A stretch of DNA of 64,000 nt from Jannaschia maritima (lineage in GTDB: Bacteria; Pseudomonadota; Alphaproteobacteria; Rhodobacterales; Rhodobacteraceae). The stretch is from the NCBI RefSeq assembly GCF_030973515.1, contig NZ_JARGZA010000006.1, positions 124,001-188,000 on the forward strand, written 5' to 3'. How positions within the stretch are numbered: the first letter of the stretch is position 1; every line of letters begins with the position of its first letter. This document shows positions 40,785 to 49,211 of this stretch, in pieces. The translations under genes and the position numbers were made by a program. The notes under the pieces were generated by a model. The model was not told the origin of the DNA and searched no databases. It worked only from the letters and a program-made list of their open reading frames with translations.

Positions 40785-42194
40785 ATGGCCACGCGGGAAA
40801 TCGACTTCTGGAACGAACGGGCCGGACCACGCATCGCGCCGGAATACCTGGGCGACATCCTGTCGACCGCCGCGGATCTCGCGCTGATCGTCGGTCCCAC
40901 GGGCCTGGTGCATTCGACGACCACGAACCCCCTGAACTCGGCCATCGGCAAGATCGACCACTGGGTCGGTCGCGACATCCGTGACTTCCTGATGCCCGAC
41001 AGCCGGGTCAAGGTGATGCGCCAGATCGCCGCCGTGGCGGGCGGCGATGCGACGCGGCGCGACACGATCGAGGTCAACCACCACGACGGCGCCGCCTGGG
41101 ACGCGCCGATCCGCTACACCTTCCACCTGACGGGGCGCGAAGGGCGCGTCCTGATGCTGGGCCGCGACCTCGGCCCCGTGGCGGAGCTGCAGCAGCGGCT
41201 GATCCGCGCCCAGATGGCCTTGGAGCGCGACCACGAGCATCAGCGCGTGTACGAGACGCGGTTCCGCGTTCTCCTGGACGAGACGGCGGAGGGGTTCGTG
41301 CTGCTCGACGTGGCGAACGGCCGGATCCTAGACGCGAACCGCCGCGCCGGCGAACTCTTGGGACACCGGCCCGACGCGCTGCAGGGCACGTCGCTGGCGC
41401 AGGAGCTGGACGGGCGCCGCCGGGGTGAGCTGATCGATGCGCTGTGCGCGGCGGGCGGCCGCGACCGGCGCGACGTGGTGCGGGTCCGCGCGACCCGCAG
41501 CGGCGCCGACCTGCGCCTGCGTCCGCGGCTGTTCCGCGGGGGCGGCGAGCGGGTGCTGCTGTGCCGGATCGAACCGGCCGACGGCGTCGAGGCCGCCCCG
41601 GCGCGGACGGCGACCGACGGACGCCTGCGCGACCTGTTCGACAACGCCGCGGACGCGATCGTCACCCTGGACGCCGACGGCATGATCACGGATGGGAACG
41701 AGGCGCTGCTGTCGCTCCTGGACGTCGACGCCGCGGCCGACCTGCACGGGCGCTCGATGACCGACTTCCTGGTCCGCGGCCTGGTGGATCTGCGCGTGCT
41801 GACGGGTTCGGACGGCGTCCGCCTCTATGCCACGCGCGTCGTGTCCGCCTTCGGCACCCAGGTCGGGGTGGAGGTGACGCCCGTACCCCTGTCCGACGGC
41901 GGCCACGCGCTCCTGATGCGGGAAGCCGACCGCACCCTCGCCATGCGGGAGGCCGCGCCGAGCGCGGGCGTGCCCGGCCCCACCGTGGACAACGCCCGCG
42001 CCCTGGTCGGCACCGAGCCCCTGCGCGACATCGTGGCGTCCATGACCGACGTGATCGAGAAGGAATGCATCGAGGCCGCGGTCGAGCTGACCAGCAACAA
42101 CCGCGTCGCGGCCGCCGAGATGCTGGGCCTGTCGCGGCAGAGCCTGTACGTCAAGCTGCGCAAGTACGGCCTCCTGCGGCGGGACGAGGGCTGA
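40785..42194 (+). CDS. ppsR: Photosynthesis-gene repressor PpsR/CrtJ
   Basis: A 469-residue redox- and light-linked transcription repressor. Layout: N-terminal domain (about 1-130), Q-linker helix (PVAELQQRLIRAQMALERDH), PAS1 (about 155-262), PAS2 (about 275-390) and a Fis-type helix-turn-helix (about 426-465) with AAAEMLGLSRQSLYVKLRKYG. Cysteines are at 221, 260 and 428. Cys428, in the DNA-binding domain (EKECIEAAVE), matches the conserved redox cysteine of CrtJ/PpsR; which other Cys could pair with it is unclear. The seven TGT-N12-ACA boxes in the window are its expected targets. Confidence 0.95.
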   Translation: MATREIDFWNERAGPRIAPEYLGDILSTAADLALIVGPTGLVHSTTTNPLNSAIGKIDHWVGRDIRDFLMPDSRVKVMRQIAAVAGGDATRRDTIEVNHHDGAAWDAPIRYTFHLTGREGRVLMLGRDLGPVAELQQRLIRAQMALERDHEHQRVYETRFRVLLDETAEGFVLLDVANGRILDANRRAGELLGHRPDALQGTSLAQELDGRRRGELIDALCAAGGRDRRDVVRVRATRSGADLRLRPRLFRGGGERVLLCRIEPADGVEAAPARTATDGRLRDLFDNAADAIVTLDADGMITDGNEALLSLLDVDAAADLHGRSMTDFLVRGLVDLRVLTGSDGVRLYATRVVSAFGTQVGVEVTPVPLSDGGHALLMREADRTLAMREAAPSAGVPGPTVDNARALVGTEPLRDIVASMTDVIEKECIEAAVELTSNNRVAAAEMLGLSRQSLYVKLRKYGLLRRDEG

Positions 42195-42244
42195 ACGCCC
42201 GCCCGCGACGACCGATGTGTAAACCCCGCTTGCCGGGCCGCATC

Positions 42245-42262
42245 TGTCTGGTCTAGCTTACA
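42245..42262. promoter_or_regulatory. PpsR/CrtJ box abutting the bchG start codon
   Basis: Perfect TGT-N12-ACA (TGTCTGGTCTAGCTTACA) ending 3 bp before the bchG ATG (42266), in a 71-bp gap after ppsR. No ribosome binding site fits in the remaining bases, which suggests a leaderless bchG transcript or a downstream start. A possible -35 TTGCCG lies near 42230, with TAGCTT inside the box as a weak -10. Confidence 0.75.
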
Positions 42263-42265
42263 CTC

Positions 42266-43165
42266 ATGGACGCGACCATCCCTTCGCCGGGGCGTGCCTG
42301 GCCCGCACCGGGCGCGCTGCTGCAACTGCTGAAACCGGTCACGTGGTTTCCGCCGGTCTGGGCGTATTCGTGCGGCGTCGTGTCGTCCGGCGCGGCCTGG
42401 GGGGCCGACCCCGCCGCGGTCGCGCTGGGCCTGGCGCTGGCCGGCCCGATCGTCTGCGGCATGTCCCAGGCCGCGAACGACTGGTGCGACCGCCACGTGG
42501 ACGCGATCAACGAACCCGACCGTCCCATCCCGTCGGGCCGCGTGCCGGGCCGCTGGGGCCTTTGGGTCGCGCTGGCGATGACCGCCCTGGCGCTGGTCCT
42601 GGCCCTCCGGCTGGGCCCCTGGGGCTGGGGCGCGACCGCCCTGGCCTGCGCGGCGGCCTGGGCCTATTCCGCCGAACCCGTCCGCGCGAAGCGCTCCGGC
42701 CTGTGGGGACCGGGCCTCGTCGGCCTGTCCTACGAGACCCTGCCCTGGATCACCGGCGCCGTCGTCCTGTCGGCGGGCACGCCCGACCCCCGCATCGTCG
42801 CCGTGGCTCTCGCCTACGGCATCGGCGCGCACGGGATCATGACCTTCAACGACTTCAAGGCTGTCGAAGGCGACCGCGCCACCGGGATCCGCAGCCTGCC
42901 CGCCACGCTGGGGCCCCGCCGTGCCGCACGGATCGCCTGCACGGTCATGCTGATGCCGCAGGGCGCGGTGATCGCGATGCTGGCCCTTTGGGATCAACCC
43001 ATTCACGCCGCACTGATCGGGCTGCTGGTCCTGGCGCAGCTGGCCGCGATGCGACGCGTGCTGCGCGACCCCCTGCGCCTGGCGCCCTGGTTCAACGCGA
43101 CCGGCGTCGCCCTGTCGGTGTCCGGCATGATGGTGGCGGCCTTCGCCCTGCGGGGGCTGGCGTGA
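42266..43165 (+). CDS. bchG: Bacteriochlorophyll synthase (geranylgeranyl transferase)
   Basis: UbiA-family prenyltransferase (299 aa) esterifying bacteriochlorophyllide a with geranylgeranyl diphosphate. The Asp-rich substrate motif is NDWCDRHVDAINEPDRPIPSGR, spread over residues ~70-92; LLQLLKPVTWFPPVWAYSCGVVSSG marks the N-terminus and TFNDFKAVEGDRATGIRSLP the second Asp motif. About eight to nine membrane helices. The ATG has no ribosome binding site upstream. Its stop overlaps the GTG of the PucC-like gene. Confidence 0.95.
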   Translation: MDATIPSPGRAWPAPGALLQLLKPVTWFPPVWAYSCGVVSSGAAWGADPAAVALGLALAGPIVCGMSQAANDWCDRHVDAINEPDRPIPSGRVPGRWGLWVALAMTALALVLALRLGPWGWGATALACAAAWAYSAEPVRAKRSGLWGPGLVGLSYETLPWITGAVVLSAGTPDPRIVAVALAYGIGAHGIMTFNDFKAVEGDRATGIRSLPATLGPRRAARIACTVMLMPQGAVIAMLALWDQPIHAALIGLLVLAQLAAMRRVLRDPLRLAPWFNATGVALSVSGMMVAAFALRGLA

Positions 43166-44412
43166 CCGGCTGGGGCACCCTGGTCCGCCTGGCCTTCGTG
43201 AACGCCGCGATCGGCGCGCTGACGGCCCTGCCCGTCAACCTGTTCAACCGACTGATGAACGTGGAGCTGGGCCTGCCCGCCACGCTGGCGGGCCTGTTCG
43301 TAGCTCTGCACTACGGGGTGCAGCTGTCGCGTCCGGTCTGGGGCCATCGCGCCGACGCCGCGGGGCGGCGCACGCCCGTCATCCACGCGGGCCTGGCCGT
43401 GCTGTCGGCGGGCATCGTCGCGGCCGCCTGGGCCATGACCCTGCCCCTGGGCGCGGCCCTGGCCGTCTGGACGCTGGCCTACGTCGCCATCGGCCTGGGG
43501 GTGGGCGCGGCGGGGACGTCGTTCCTGGCGCTTCTGGCGGTCGCCACGCCCAACGGGCGCAAGGGGGCCGCCGCCACGATCGCCTGGCTGACCCTGATCG
43601 CGGGCGCCATCGCGGCCAGCGTGGGCGCCAGCGTCATGCTGGGCGACTACGACCCCGCGCGGCTGACCGGCATCGTCGCCACGATCGCCGCCGCCGCGAT
43701 GGGCGTGGCCCTGCTGGCCACCTGGGGGGTGGAACGCCGCCTGCCCGCCGCGGGCCCCGCCCCGCGCGAGGTGTCGGACGGCCTGCGCGCCGCCCTCGCC
43801 GCCACGTGGTCCGATCCGACCGCGCGGCGGTTCACGGGCTTCGTGTTCCTGTCGATCCTGGCCTTCTACGCCTCCGAGTTGATCCTGGAGCCCTTCGCCG
43901 GGCACGTCCACAGCCTGGCCCCCGATGCTTCGACCGCGCTGTCGGGCGCGAAGGACGGGGCCGCGCTTCTGGGCATGGTCTCGGCGGGCGTCCTGGCGAC
44001 GCTGGGCGTGGGCACCTTGCGCGCCTGGGCCGTGACCGGATGCGCGGTCTCCGCCACGGGACTGATCGCCTTGGCGATGCAGACCCCCATCACGCCCGCC
44101 ACCCTGACGCTGGGGTTGGGCAACGGCCTGTTCGTCGTGGGCGCCGTGGGCTCCATGATGCGCCTGGCCGCCCGCCGCGCGGGCGCCGCGGGCACCCGCA
44201 TGGGCGTGTTCGGCGCGGCTCAGGCCGTGGCCGCGGGGCTGGCCGGGCTAATCGCCACCGCCACGGTGGACCTGCTGCGCCTGACGCTGCCCGATGCCAC
44301 CGCCTACGGCACCGTGTTCGTGGCGGAAGCCGTCCTGTTCCTGGCCGCCGCCGCAATGGCCGCCGCCATCCTGACCCGGTCCGACGACCCGGTCGCCATC
44401 CCGGGGGAGTAG
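43162..44412 (+). CDS. PucC-like (BCD family) MFS protein between bchG and bchP
   Basis: A 416-residue, ~12-helix membrane protein related to LhaA/PucC and equivalent in position to the ORF428-type protein of Rhodobacter. Family features are VNLFNRLMNVELGLPATLAGLFVALHYG (split), QLSRPVWGHRADAAGRRTP and FYASELILEPFAGHVHSLAP. It is thought to help handle or deliver bacteriochlorophyll during complex assembly; exact function unproven. GTG start overlaps the bchG stop (GTGA), and the bchP ribosome binding site overlaps its TAG. Confidence 0.88.
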   Translation: MTGWGTLVRLAFVNAAIGALTALPVNLFNRLMNVELGLPATLAGLFVALHYGVQLSRPVWGHRADAAGRRTPVIHAGLAVLSAGIVAAAWAMTLPLGAALAVWTLAYVAIGLGVGAAGTSFLALLAVATPNGRKGAAATIAWLTLIAGAIAASVGASVMLGDYDPARLTGIVATIAAAAMGVALLATWGVERRLPAAGPAPREVSDGLRAALAATWSDPTARRFTGFVFLSILAFYASELILEPFAGHVHSLAPDASTALSGAKDGAALLGMVSAGVLATLGVGTLRAWAVTGCAVSATGLIALAMQTPITPATLTLGLGNGLFVVGAVGSMMRLAARRAGAAGTRMGVFGAAQAVAAGLAGLIATATVDLLRLTLPDATAYGTVFVAEAVLFLAAAAMAAAILTRSDDPVAIPGE

Positions 44413-44417
44413 AGGGA

Positions 44418-45608
44418 ATGACGCAAGACTACGACGTCGTCGTCGTGGGGGGCGGCCCCTGCGGCGCCACCGCGGCGGAGGATCTGGCCCGCGCGGGACA
44501 CCGCGTCGCCCTGATCGACAAGGCGGGCCGCATCAAGCCCTGCGGGGGCGCCGTGCCGCCCCGCATGATCCGCGACTTCGCCATCCCCGACGATCAGCTG
44601 GTCGCGCGCATCGACACCGCGCGCATGGTGTCACCCACCGGTCGCCACGTCGACATCCCCATCGAGAACGGCTTCGTCGGCATGGTCGACCGGGAGCATT
44701 TCGACGAGTTCCTGCGCGCCCGGGCCGCCACCGCCGGCGCCCATCGCCACACCGGCACGTTCCTGCGCGTCGAACGCCCCCAGGGCACGCCCGTCGTCCA
44801 TTACCGCGACAAGGCCACCGGCGCGGAACGCGCCCTGCCCTGCCGCCTGGTGATCGGGGCCGACGGCGCGCGGTCCGGCGTCGCCCGCGCGGAGGTGCCA
44901 GGCGGCAAGGACATCCCCTACGTCATCGCCTACCATGAGATCGTGGCCGCTCCCCCGCGCAGCGCGGACTACGACCCGCATCGCTGCGACGTCGTCTACG
45001 ACGGGCGCATCAGCCCGGACTTCTACGGCTGGGTGTTCCCGCACGGGGGGCAATGCTCCGTCGGCATGGGCACGGGCCGCGACGGCTTCGACCTGAAGGC
45101 CGCCACGGCCGACCTGCGCCGCAACGCCGGCCTGGAGGGGGCGGAGACGATCCGCAGGGAAGGGGCGCCCATCCCGCTGAAGCCGCTGGACCGCTGGGAC
45201 AACGGCCGCGACGTCGTGCTGGCGGGCGACGCGGCGGGCGTCGTGGCCCCGTCCTCGGGCGAAGGGATCTTCTATGCCATGGCCGGCGGGCGCGTGGCGG
45301 CCGAGGCTTGCGACAAGGTCCTGGCCACCGGCCGCGTGGCGCATCTGGCGAAGGCCCGCAAGCGGTTCCTCAAGCAGCACGGCGCGGTGTTCCGCATCCT
45401 GGGCGCGATGCAGGACGCGTATTACCGCAGCGACGACCGGCGCGAGCGCTTCGTTACGCTGTGCCACGACGTCGACGTCCAGCGCCTGACCTTCGAAGCG
45501 TACATGAACAAGGAACTCGTCCACGCCCGGCCCCTGGCCCACATCAAGATCGGCCTGAAGAACCTGGCGCACCTGTCGGGTCTGGTATCGGCCACCGGAC
45601 GGGCATGA
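44418..45608 (+). CDS. bchP: Geranylgeranyl reductase
   Basis: FAD-dependent reductase (396 aa) that reduces the geranylgeranyl tail of bacteriochlorophyll to phytyl. The N-terminal FAD fold is YDVVVVGGGPCGATAAEDLA, followed by KPCGGAVPPRMIRDF, a conserved block of this family. FYGWVFPHGGQCSVGMGTG and VLAGDAAGVVAPSSGEGI (second FAD motif) follow. The ATG at 44418 is preceded by AGAGGGA. The stop overlaps the idi ATG. Confidence 0.95.
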   Translation: MTQDYDVVVVGGGPCGATAAEDLARAGHRVALIDKAGRIKPCGGAVPPRMIRDFAIPDDQLVARIDTARMVSPTGRHVDIPIENGFVGMVDREHFDEFLRARAATAGAHRHTGTFLRVERPQGTPVVHYRDKATGAERALPCRLVIGADGARSGVARAEVPGGKDIPYVIAYHEIVAAPPRSADYDPHRCDVVYDGRISPDFYGWVFPHGGQCSVGMGTGRDGFDLKAATADLRRNAGLEGAETIRREGAPIPLKPLDRWDNGRDVVLAGDAAGVVAPSSGEGIFYAMAGGRVAAEACDKVLATGRVAHLAKARKRFLKQHGAVFRILGAMQDAYYRSDDRRERFVTLCHDVDVQRLTFEAYMNKELVHARPLAHIKIGLKNLAHLSGLVSATGRA

Positions 45609-46153
45609 CGACGATCCTCGTCCCGGCCTGGGACGGGGACGCCCTGGTCCCCGTCGAGAAGCTGGAGGTGCATCGCCGCGGCCTGCGCCACAAGGCGGTG
45701 TCCGTCTTCGTGCGGGACGGGGCGGGCCGCATCCTGCTGCAGCAGCGGGCCGACGCGAAGTACCATTGCGGCGGCCTGTGGGCCAACACCTGCTGCACCC
45801 ACCCCGCCTGGAACGAGTCCGGCATCGACTGCGCGCGGCGCCGGCTGGCCGAGGAACTGGGCATCGCCGGCCTGACCCTGCACCCCCGCCCCGCCATCGA
45901 GTACCGCGCCCGCGTCGGCCCCGACATGGTCGAGCACGAGGTGGTGGAGGTGTTCACCGCCGAAGCCGCGGCCGACCTGGCACTCGCACCCGACCCGGCG
46001 GAGGTGCAGGCCGTTCGGTGGATCGACCTGCCCGCGTTGCACGCCGAACTGTCCGCCTATCCCGACCGCTTCACCCCCTGGATGCGGATCTACATGGCCG
46101 ACCACGCCCCGGCGATCCTGGGGGAACGGGTCGGCGACCGCCTGACCGGCTGA
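45605..46153 (+). CDS. idi: Isopentenyl-diphosphate delta-isomerase (type I)
   Basis: Nudix-fold isomerase (182 aa) interconverting IPP and DMAPP, raising the supply for carotenoids and the bacteriochlorophyll tail. The active-site Cys is in LWANTCCTHPAWNES, the Nudix-type acidic block is ARRRLAEELGIAG, and the second catalytic Glu is in VGPDMVEHEVVEVFTAE. ATG overlaps the bchP stop (ATGA), so it is the last gene of ppaA-ppsR-bchG-PucC-like-bchP-idi. It is convergent with the MFS gene, 6 bp apart. Confidence 0.95.
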   Translation: MTTILVPAWDGDALVPVEKLEVHRRGLRHKAVSVFVRDGAGRILLQQRADAKYHCGGLWANTCCTHPAWNESGIDCARRRLAEELGIAGLTLHPRPAIEYRARVGPDMVEHEVVEVFTAEAAADLALAPDPAEVQAVRWIDLPALHAELSAYPDRFTPWMRIYMADHAPAILGERVGDRLTG

Positions 46154-46159
46154 ACCGGG

Positions 46160-47311
46160 TCAGGCCCCGCGCCGCGTCCATCGGACGCCCGATGCGAGCA
46201 GCACGGAACCGGCGATGCAGGCCGCCCCGCCCGACGCCAGGGCCCCGAACCCGGACCCGGCATAGAGCGTGCCCAGACCCAGCGGACCGGCCAGCGCGCC
46301 TAGATAGGTGACGGCCGTGTTCAGCCCCAGCACGGCCCCGCGCATCGCCCCGCGATCCGCGCTCAGCCGCAGGACGGTCAGGTTCAACGCGGCGTGGTTC
46401 ACGAACCCCCACGCGAAGGCCGCGGCGAACGCGCCCACGGGGGCGGTCACGACGAACGGCATCGCGGCATAGACCGCGCCGACGCAGGCCAGCGCCAGGG
46501 GCAGCGCGCGTCTCGGATCGATCCGCGTGACGGCGCCGTCCCCCAGCGCGGCCAGGCCGAACCCCACGCCGTAGGCCAGGACGACCGCGCCCGCCGCCGC
46601 CGTCGATAGGCCCAGCCCCGTCTGCAGATGATCCCCGAGGAACGCATAGACGCCGTAGAACGCCGCCATGAATAGGAACTGCACCAGCAGCAGGACGGCC
46701 ACCCCCGGAAGTCGGATGGCCGCGATCGGACCGTCCGCCGCCGCGGCCGACGCGGCGGGACGCGAGCGACGGGGAAGGCGCAGGAAGCCGATCAGGGCGA
46801 TCGACGCCAGCGCCCCGAGCAGCACGTAGGCCGCGCGCCATCCGAGCTGCGACGCCGCGAAGGCCGACAGCGGCACGCCCGCCACCAGGGACACGGACCA
46901 TCCCGTCAGGACGCGGCCCAGGATGCGCGCGCCCTCCGCCGGGGTGCCGGTCGTGGTGGCCGACGCGTAGATCGCGGGCAGCATGACGCCCGCCGCCAGT
47001 CCGGCCAGGACCTGCCCGGCGGCGAGGATCGTCCAATGCCACGCCGCGGCGCTGCCGAACGTGCCGATCGCCAGAAGGACGGTCCCGCCCGCCAGCGTCG
47101 CCCGGACGCCATGACGGTCGACCACGAATCCCAGTGTCGACGCGGACAGGGCCGTCGCCCCGCCATAGGCGGCGATGGCGCGCGCCACGGCCGCGGGCGT
47201 CGCATCCAGGGCGGCGGCGACGTCGGGCAGGATGGGGGACAGCACCAACCCGTTCGAACCGATCACGGTCACTCCGAGCATCAGCAGGAGGGTGAGGGAA
47301 CCATTGGACAT
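46160..47311 (-). CDS. MFS transporter (drug/metabolite efflux type)
   Basis: A 383-residue, 12-helix major facilitator protein of the sugar-efflux/multidrug (AraJ/CmlA-like) group. It has the N-terminal SNGLVLSPILPDVAAAL pattern, a motif A-like GFVVDRHGVRATL and ILGRVLTGWSVSLVAGVPLSAF (motif C region). Substrate unknown. ATG 47311 (MSNGSLTLLL) is used; the frame continues upstream without a good start. It is divergent from the Lrp-type regulator across about 85 bp, a layout typical of a regulator controlling its neighbour exporter. It marks the left side of a non-photosynthetic segment within the cluster. Confidence 0.82.
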   Translation of the reverse strand: MSNGSLTLLLMLGVTVIGSNGLVLSPILPDVAAALDATPAAVARAIAAYGGATALSASTLGFVVDRHGVRATLAGGTVLLAIGTFGSAAAWHWTILAAGQVLAGLAAGVMLPAIYASATTTGTPAEGARILGRVLTGWSVSLVAGVPLSAFAASQLGWRAAYVLLGALASIALIGFLRLPRRSRPAASAAAADGPIAAIRLPGVAVLLLVQFLFMAAFYGVYAFLGDHLQTGLGLSTAAAGAVVLAYGVGFGLAALGDGAVTRIDPRRALPLALACVGAVYAAMPFVVTAPVGAFAAAFAWGFVNHAALNLTVLRLSADRGAMRGAVLGLNTAVTYLGALAGPLGLGTLYAGSGFGALASGGAACIAGSVLLASGVRWTRRGA

Positions 47312-47395
47312 CGTTCTCGATACCGGCCTTATGGCATTCGTCGGTGTCGGGATCAGCCGCACGCGGTTCGCTCGCAAGACATGGGGAGCGTCGGA

Positions 47396-47886
47396 ATGTC
47401 GGAAACGAACGGGGTTCGACGCAAGGTGGCGCCCGCCCCGGCGCTCGACGACAGGGACCGAACGCTGTTAGCCCTGCTCGCCGAGGACGCGACCCGATCC
47501 TACGCAGCGCTCGGCGCCGCCGTCGCCCTGTCGCCGCCCGCGGTGCACGAACGGGTCAAGCGGCTGCGGCGGACCGGCGCCATCGCGGGCACGGTCGCCC
47601 GCTTGGACGGACCCGCGATCGGCCGCCCCCTTCTGGCCTTCGTCCATGTCGACACCGCCGGGTGGGGGGCAAAGGGCGCGTTCCTGTCGATGGAGGGGGA
47701 GCCCGACGTCGAGGAGGTCCACACCGTGGCGGGCGACGCCTGCATCCTGATGAAGGTGCGCTGCCGCGACGCGCAGGCGCCGGAGGACCTGCTGGCGCGC
47801 ATCCACGCGATCGAAGGGATCCGCGGTCCTACATCGCGCTCTCGACCTATCTGGAACGCGGCCCCCGGCCCCTGTCCGAGGACTGA
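47396..47886 (+). pseudogene. Lrp/AsnC-family regulator with C-terminal frameshift
   Basis: Starts MSETNGVRRKVAPAPALDDRD, with the AsnC helix-turn-helix (LLALLAEDATRSYAALGAAV, LSPPAVHERVKRLRRTGAI) and most of the ligand-binding RAM domain (HVDTAGWGAKGAFLS, VHTVAGDACILMKVRCRD). At about 47821 the frame breaks. The expected ending SYIALSTYLERGPRPLSED is encoded in another frame and stops at 47886. In the original frame there is no stop, and translation would run on through the next gene to 48526. Loss of about 7 bp between two CGCGG copies (CGCGG at 47820) would explain it. Either a real mutation or an assembly error. Confidence 0.75.
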
Positions 47887-48034
47887 GGCGGGGACCGCCG
47901 CCCAGCCGGTCGACGCCCCCCGGTCCCGCACGACCTCGCGCCACCGTGAACGCGGCCCCATGCCATATCTGCCGGACGCCACCATATCGGGACCATCGAC
48001 CCCGTCGCATCCCGCCCATCCGAAAGGACACGCC

Positions 48035-48526
48035 ATGCCCCGACAGACCCGACGCTCGATCCTCGCCACCGGCGCCGCCGCGGTGCTCGCCGCGCCGATG
48101 CTGATCCGGCCCGCCGCCGCGCAGACGCTCGCGCCCACGCCGACCATGCGCGGCGGAGCCAACAACTACCGCCCCGGCGCGCCGATTGTGGAGCGCATCG
48201 GCGGGGGCGGGTTCTGGACCTCGGGCACCGTGCGCCGCGCGTCCGACGGAGCACCCCTGCCGGGTCGCCGCATCCAGGTCTGGGCGCACACCACCGAAGG
48301 TCACGAACGCGACGCCCGCTCCCACGGGGCGACCCGGACCGACGCCGACGGCGTGTTCCGCATCGAGATGCCGCAGATCGTTCCCGCCTTCGGTCAGCCG
48401 CACGGGCACCTGGCCTACGACGCCGACTACGACGACGGGGGCTTCCGGACCGTGTTCCTGCGGCCCGTGATGCCGTCGGCCGCCGACACGACCCTGCGGG
48501 TCGACTTCGTGCTGGTGCCCGCCTGA
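48035..48526 (+). CDS. Tat-exported intradiol-dioxygenase-like protein
   Basis: A 163-residue protein with a twin-arginine signal (PRQTRRSILATGAAAVLAAP, cleaved near PAAAQ at about residue 32). The mature beta-sandwich domain resembles protocatechuate/catechol dioxygenase folds: GFWTSGTVRRASDGAPLPGRRIQVWAH, ATRTDADGVFRIEMPQIVPA and a His-x-His in GQPHGHLAYD. The two tyrosine iron ligands of true intradiol enzymes are not evident (TTEGHERD and the VPAFGQP region lack Tyr), so classical ring cleavage is doubtful; it may bind metal for another role. Its stop abuts the next membrane protein gene, suggesting a pair. Confidence 0.7.
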   Translation: MPRQTRRSILATGAAAVLAAPMLIRPAAAQTLAPTPTMRGGANNYRPGAPIVERIGGGGFWTSGTVRRASDGAPLPGRRIQVWAHTTEGHERDARSHGATRTDADGVFRIEMPQIVPAFGQPHGHLAYDADYDDGGFRTVFLRPVMPSAADTTLRVDFVLVPA

Positions 48527-48546
48527 ACCGGCGCCGCCGCGCTGCC

Positions 48547-49131
48547 GTGGCGCTGGGCGCGGTCCTGCTGATCGGGGCCGCGCTGTGGCAGGCCGGGACC
48601 AGTCCCCTGCTGGCGTGGCGCGATCCGCTCTACGTCGCGGCCGGCCTGGCGGGCGTCGCGGGCCTGGCCCTGCTGCTGGCACAGCCCCTCCTGATCGGCG
48701 GGGCCGTGACGCCCCGGCCCGCGCGCCGCCTGCACGCCATGGCGGGTGCGGCGCTGGCCGCGGCCGTGGCGCTGCACGTCGCGGGCCTGTGGGTCACCAG
48801 CCCGCCCGACGTGGTGGACGTGCTGCTGTTCCGCTCGCCCACGCCCTTCGGCGCGTGGGGGGCGGTCGCGCTGTGGGCGGCGGTTGCGGCGGCCCTCCTG
48901 GCGCTGGCCCGCCACCGCCTGCCCCCGCGCCTGTGGCGGGTGGGGCACGTCGCCTGCGCCGGCGTCCTGGTCGTGGCGACCGTTCTGCACGCCTGGCTGA
49001 TCCAGGGCACCATGGGCACCGCGTCGAAGGCCCTGCTATGCGTGCTGGCGCCCGCCGCGACGGTGTGGGCGGTGCGCCGCCGGGGCACGTGGCGCCTGCT
49101 GATGCGCCCCCGGCGGTCCCGCACCCCCTGA
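48547..49131 (+). CDS. Ferric-reductase-like heme membrane protein (start uncertain)
   Basis: A ~194-residue integral membrane protein with about six hydrophobic helices and spaced histidines in RRLHAMAG, AVALHVAGLW, RVGHVACAG and TVLHAWLIQG. This is the pattern of bis-heme b ferric-reductase-like/MsrQ-type transmembrane domains. GTG 48547 is the first accepted start, but the frame upstream reads NRRRRAAVALG from a CTG at 48523 that overlaps the preceding stop (CTGA), a plausible real start. Next to a Tat-exported metal-site protein, this resembles the MsrP-MsrQ layout: a membrane heme protein feeding electrons to an exported partner (inference). Confidence 0.65.
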   Translation: MALGAVLLIGAALWQAGTSPLLAWRDPLYVAAGLAGVAGLALLLAQPLLIGGAVTPRPARRLHAMAGAALAAAVALHVAGLWVTSPPDVVDVLLFRSPTPFGAWGAVALWAAVAAALLALARHRLPPRLWRVGHVACAGVLVVATVLHAWLIQGTMGTASKALLCVLAPAATVWAVRRRGTWRLLMRPRRSRTP

Positions 49132-49146
49132 CCCCCCGGATGCGAA

Positions 49147-49176
49147 GCGGCGCGCCCGGTTCCCCGGACGCGCCGC
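49147..49176. terminator. GC-rich hairpin between convergent ends of the heme protein gene and pufC
   Basis: GCGGCGCG (49147-49154) pairs with CGCGCCGC (49169-49176). A second stem inside, CCGG-TTCC-CCGG (49156-49167), is separated only by a C/A mismatch. No T-run follows on either strand, so it may act as a transcript-end stabiliser or a bidirectional weak terminator for pufC and the opposing gene. Confidence 0.5.
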
Positions 49177-49211
49177 CCCGCGTGCCTCGTCCCGTCGCGT
49201 CGACGGCGACC

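Noticed and set aside
46160-49131. Prophage or transposon carrying the accessory island
   Set aside because: No integrase, transposase, terminal repeats or tRNA target were seen at its edges.
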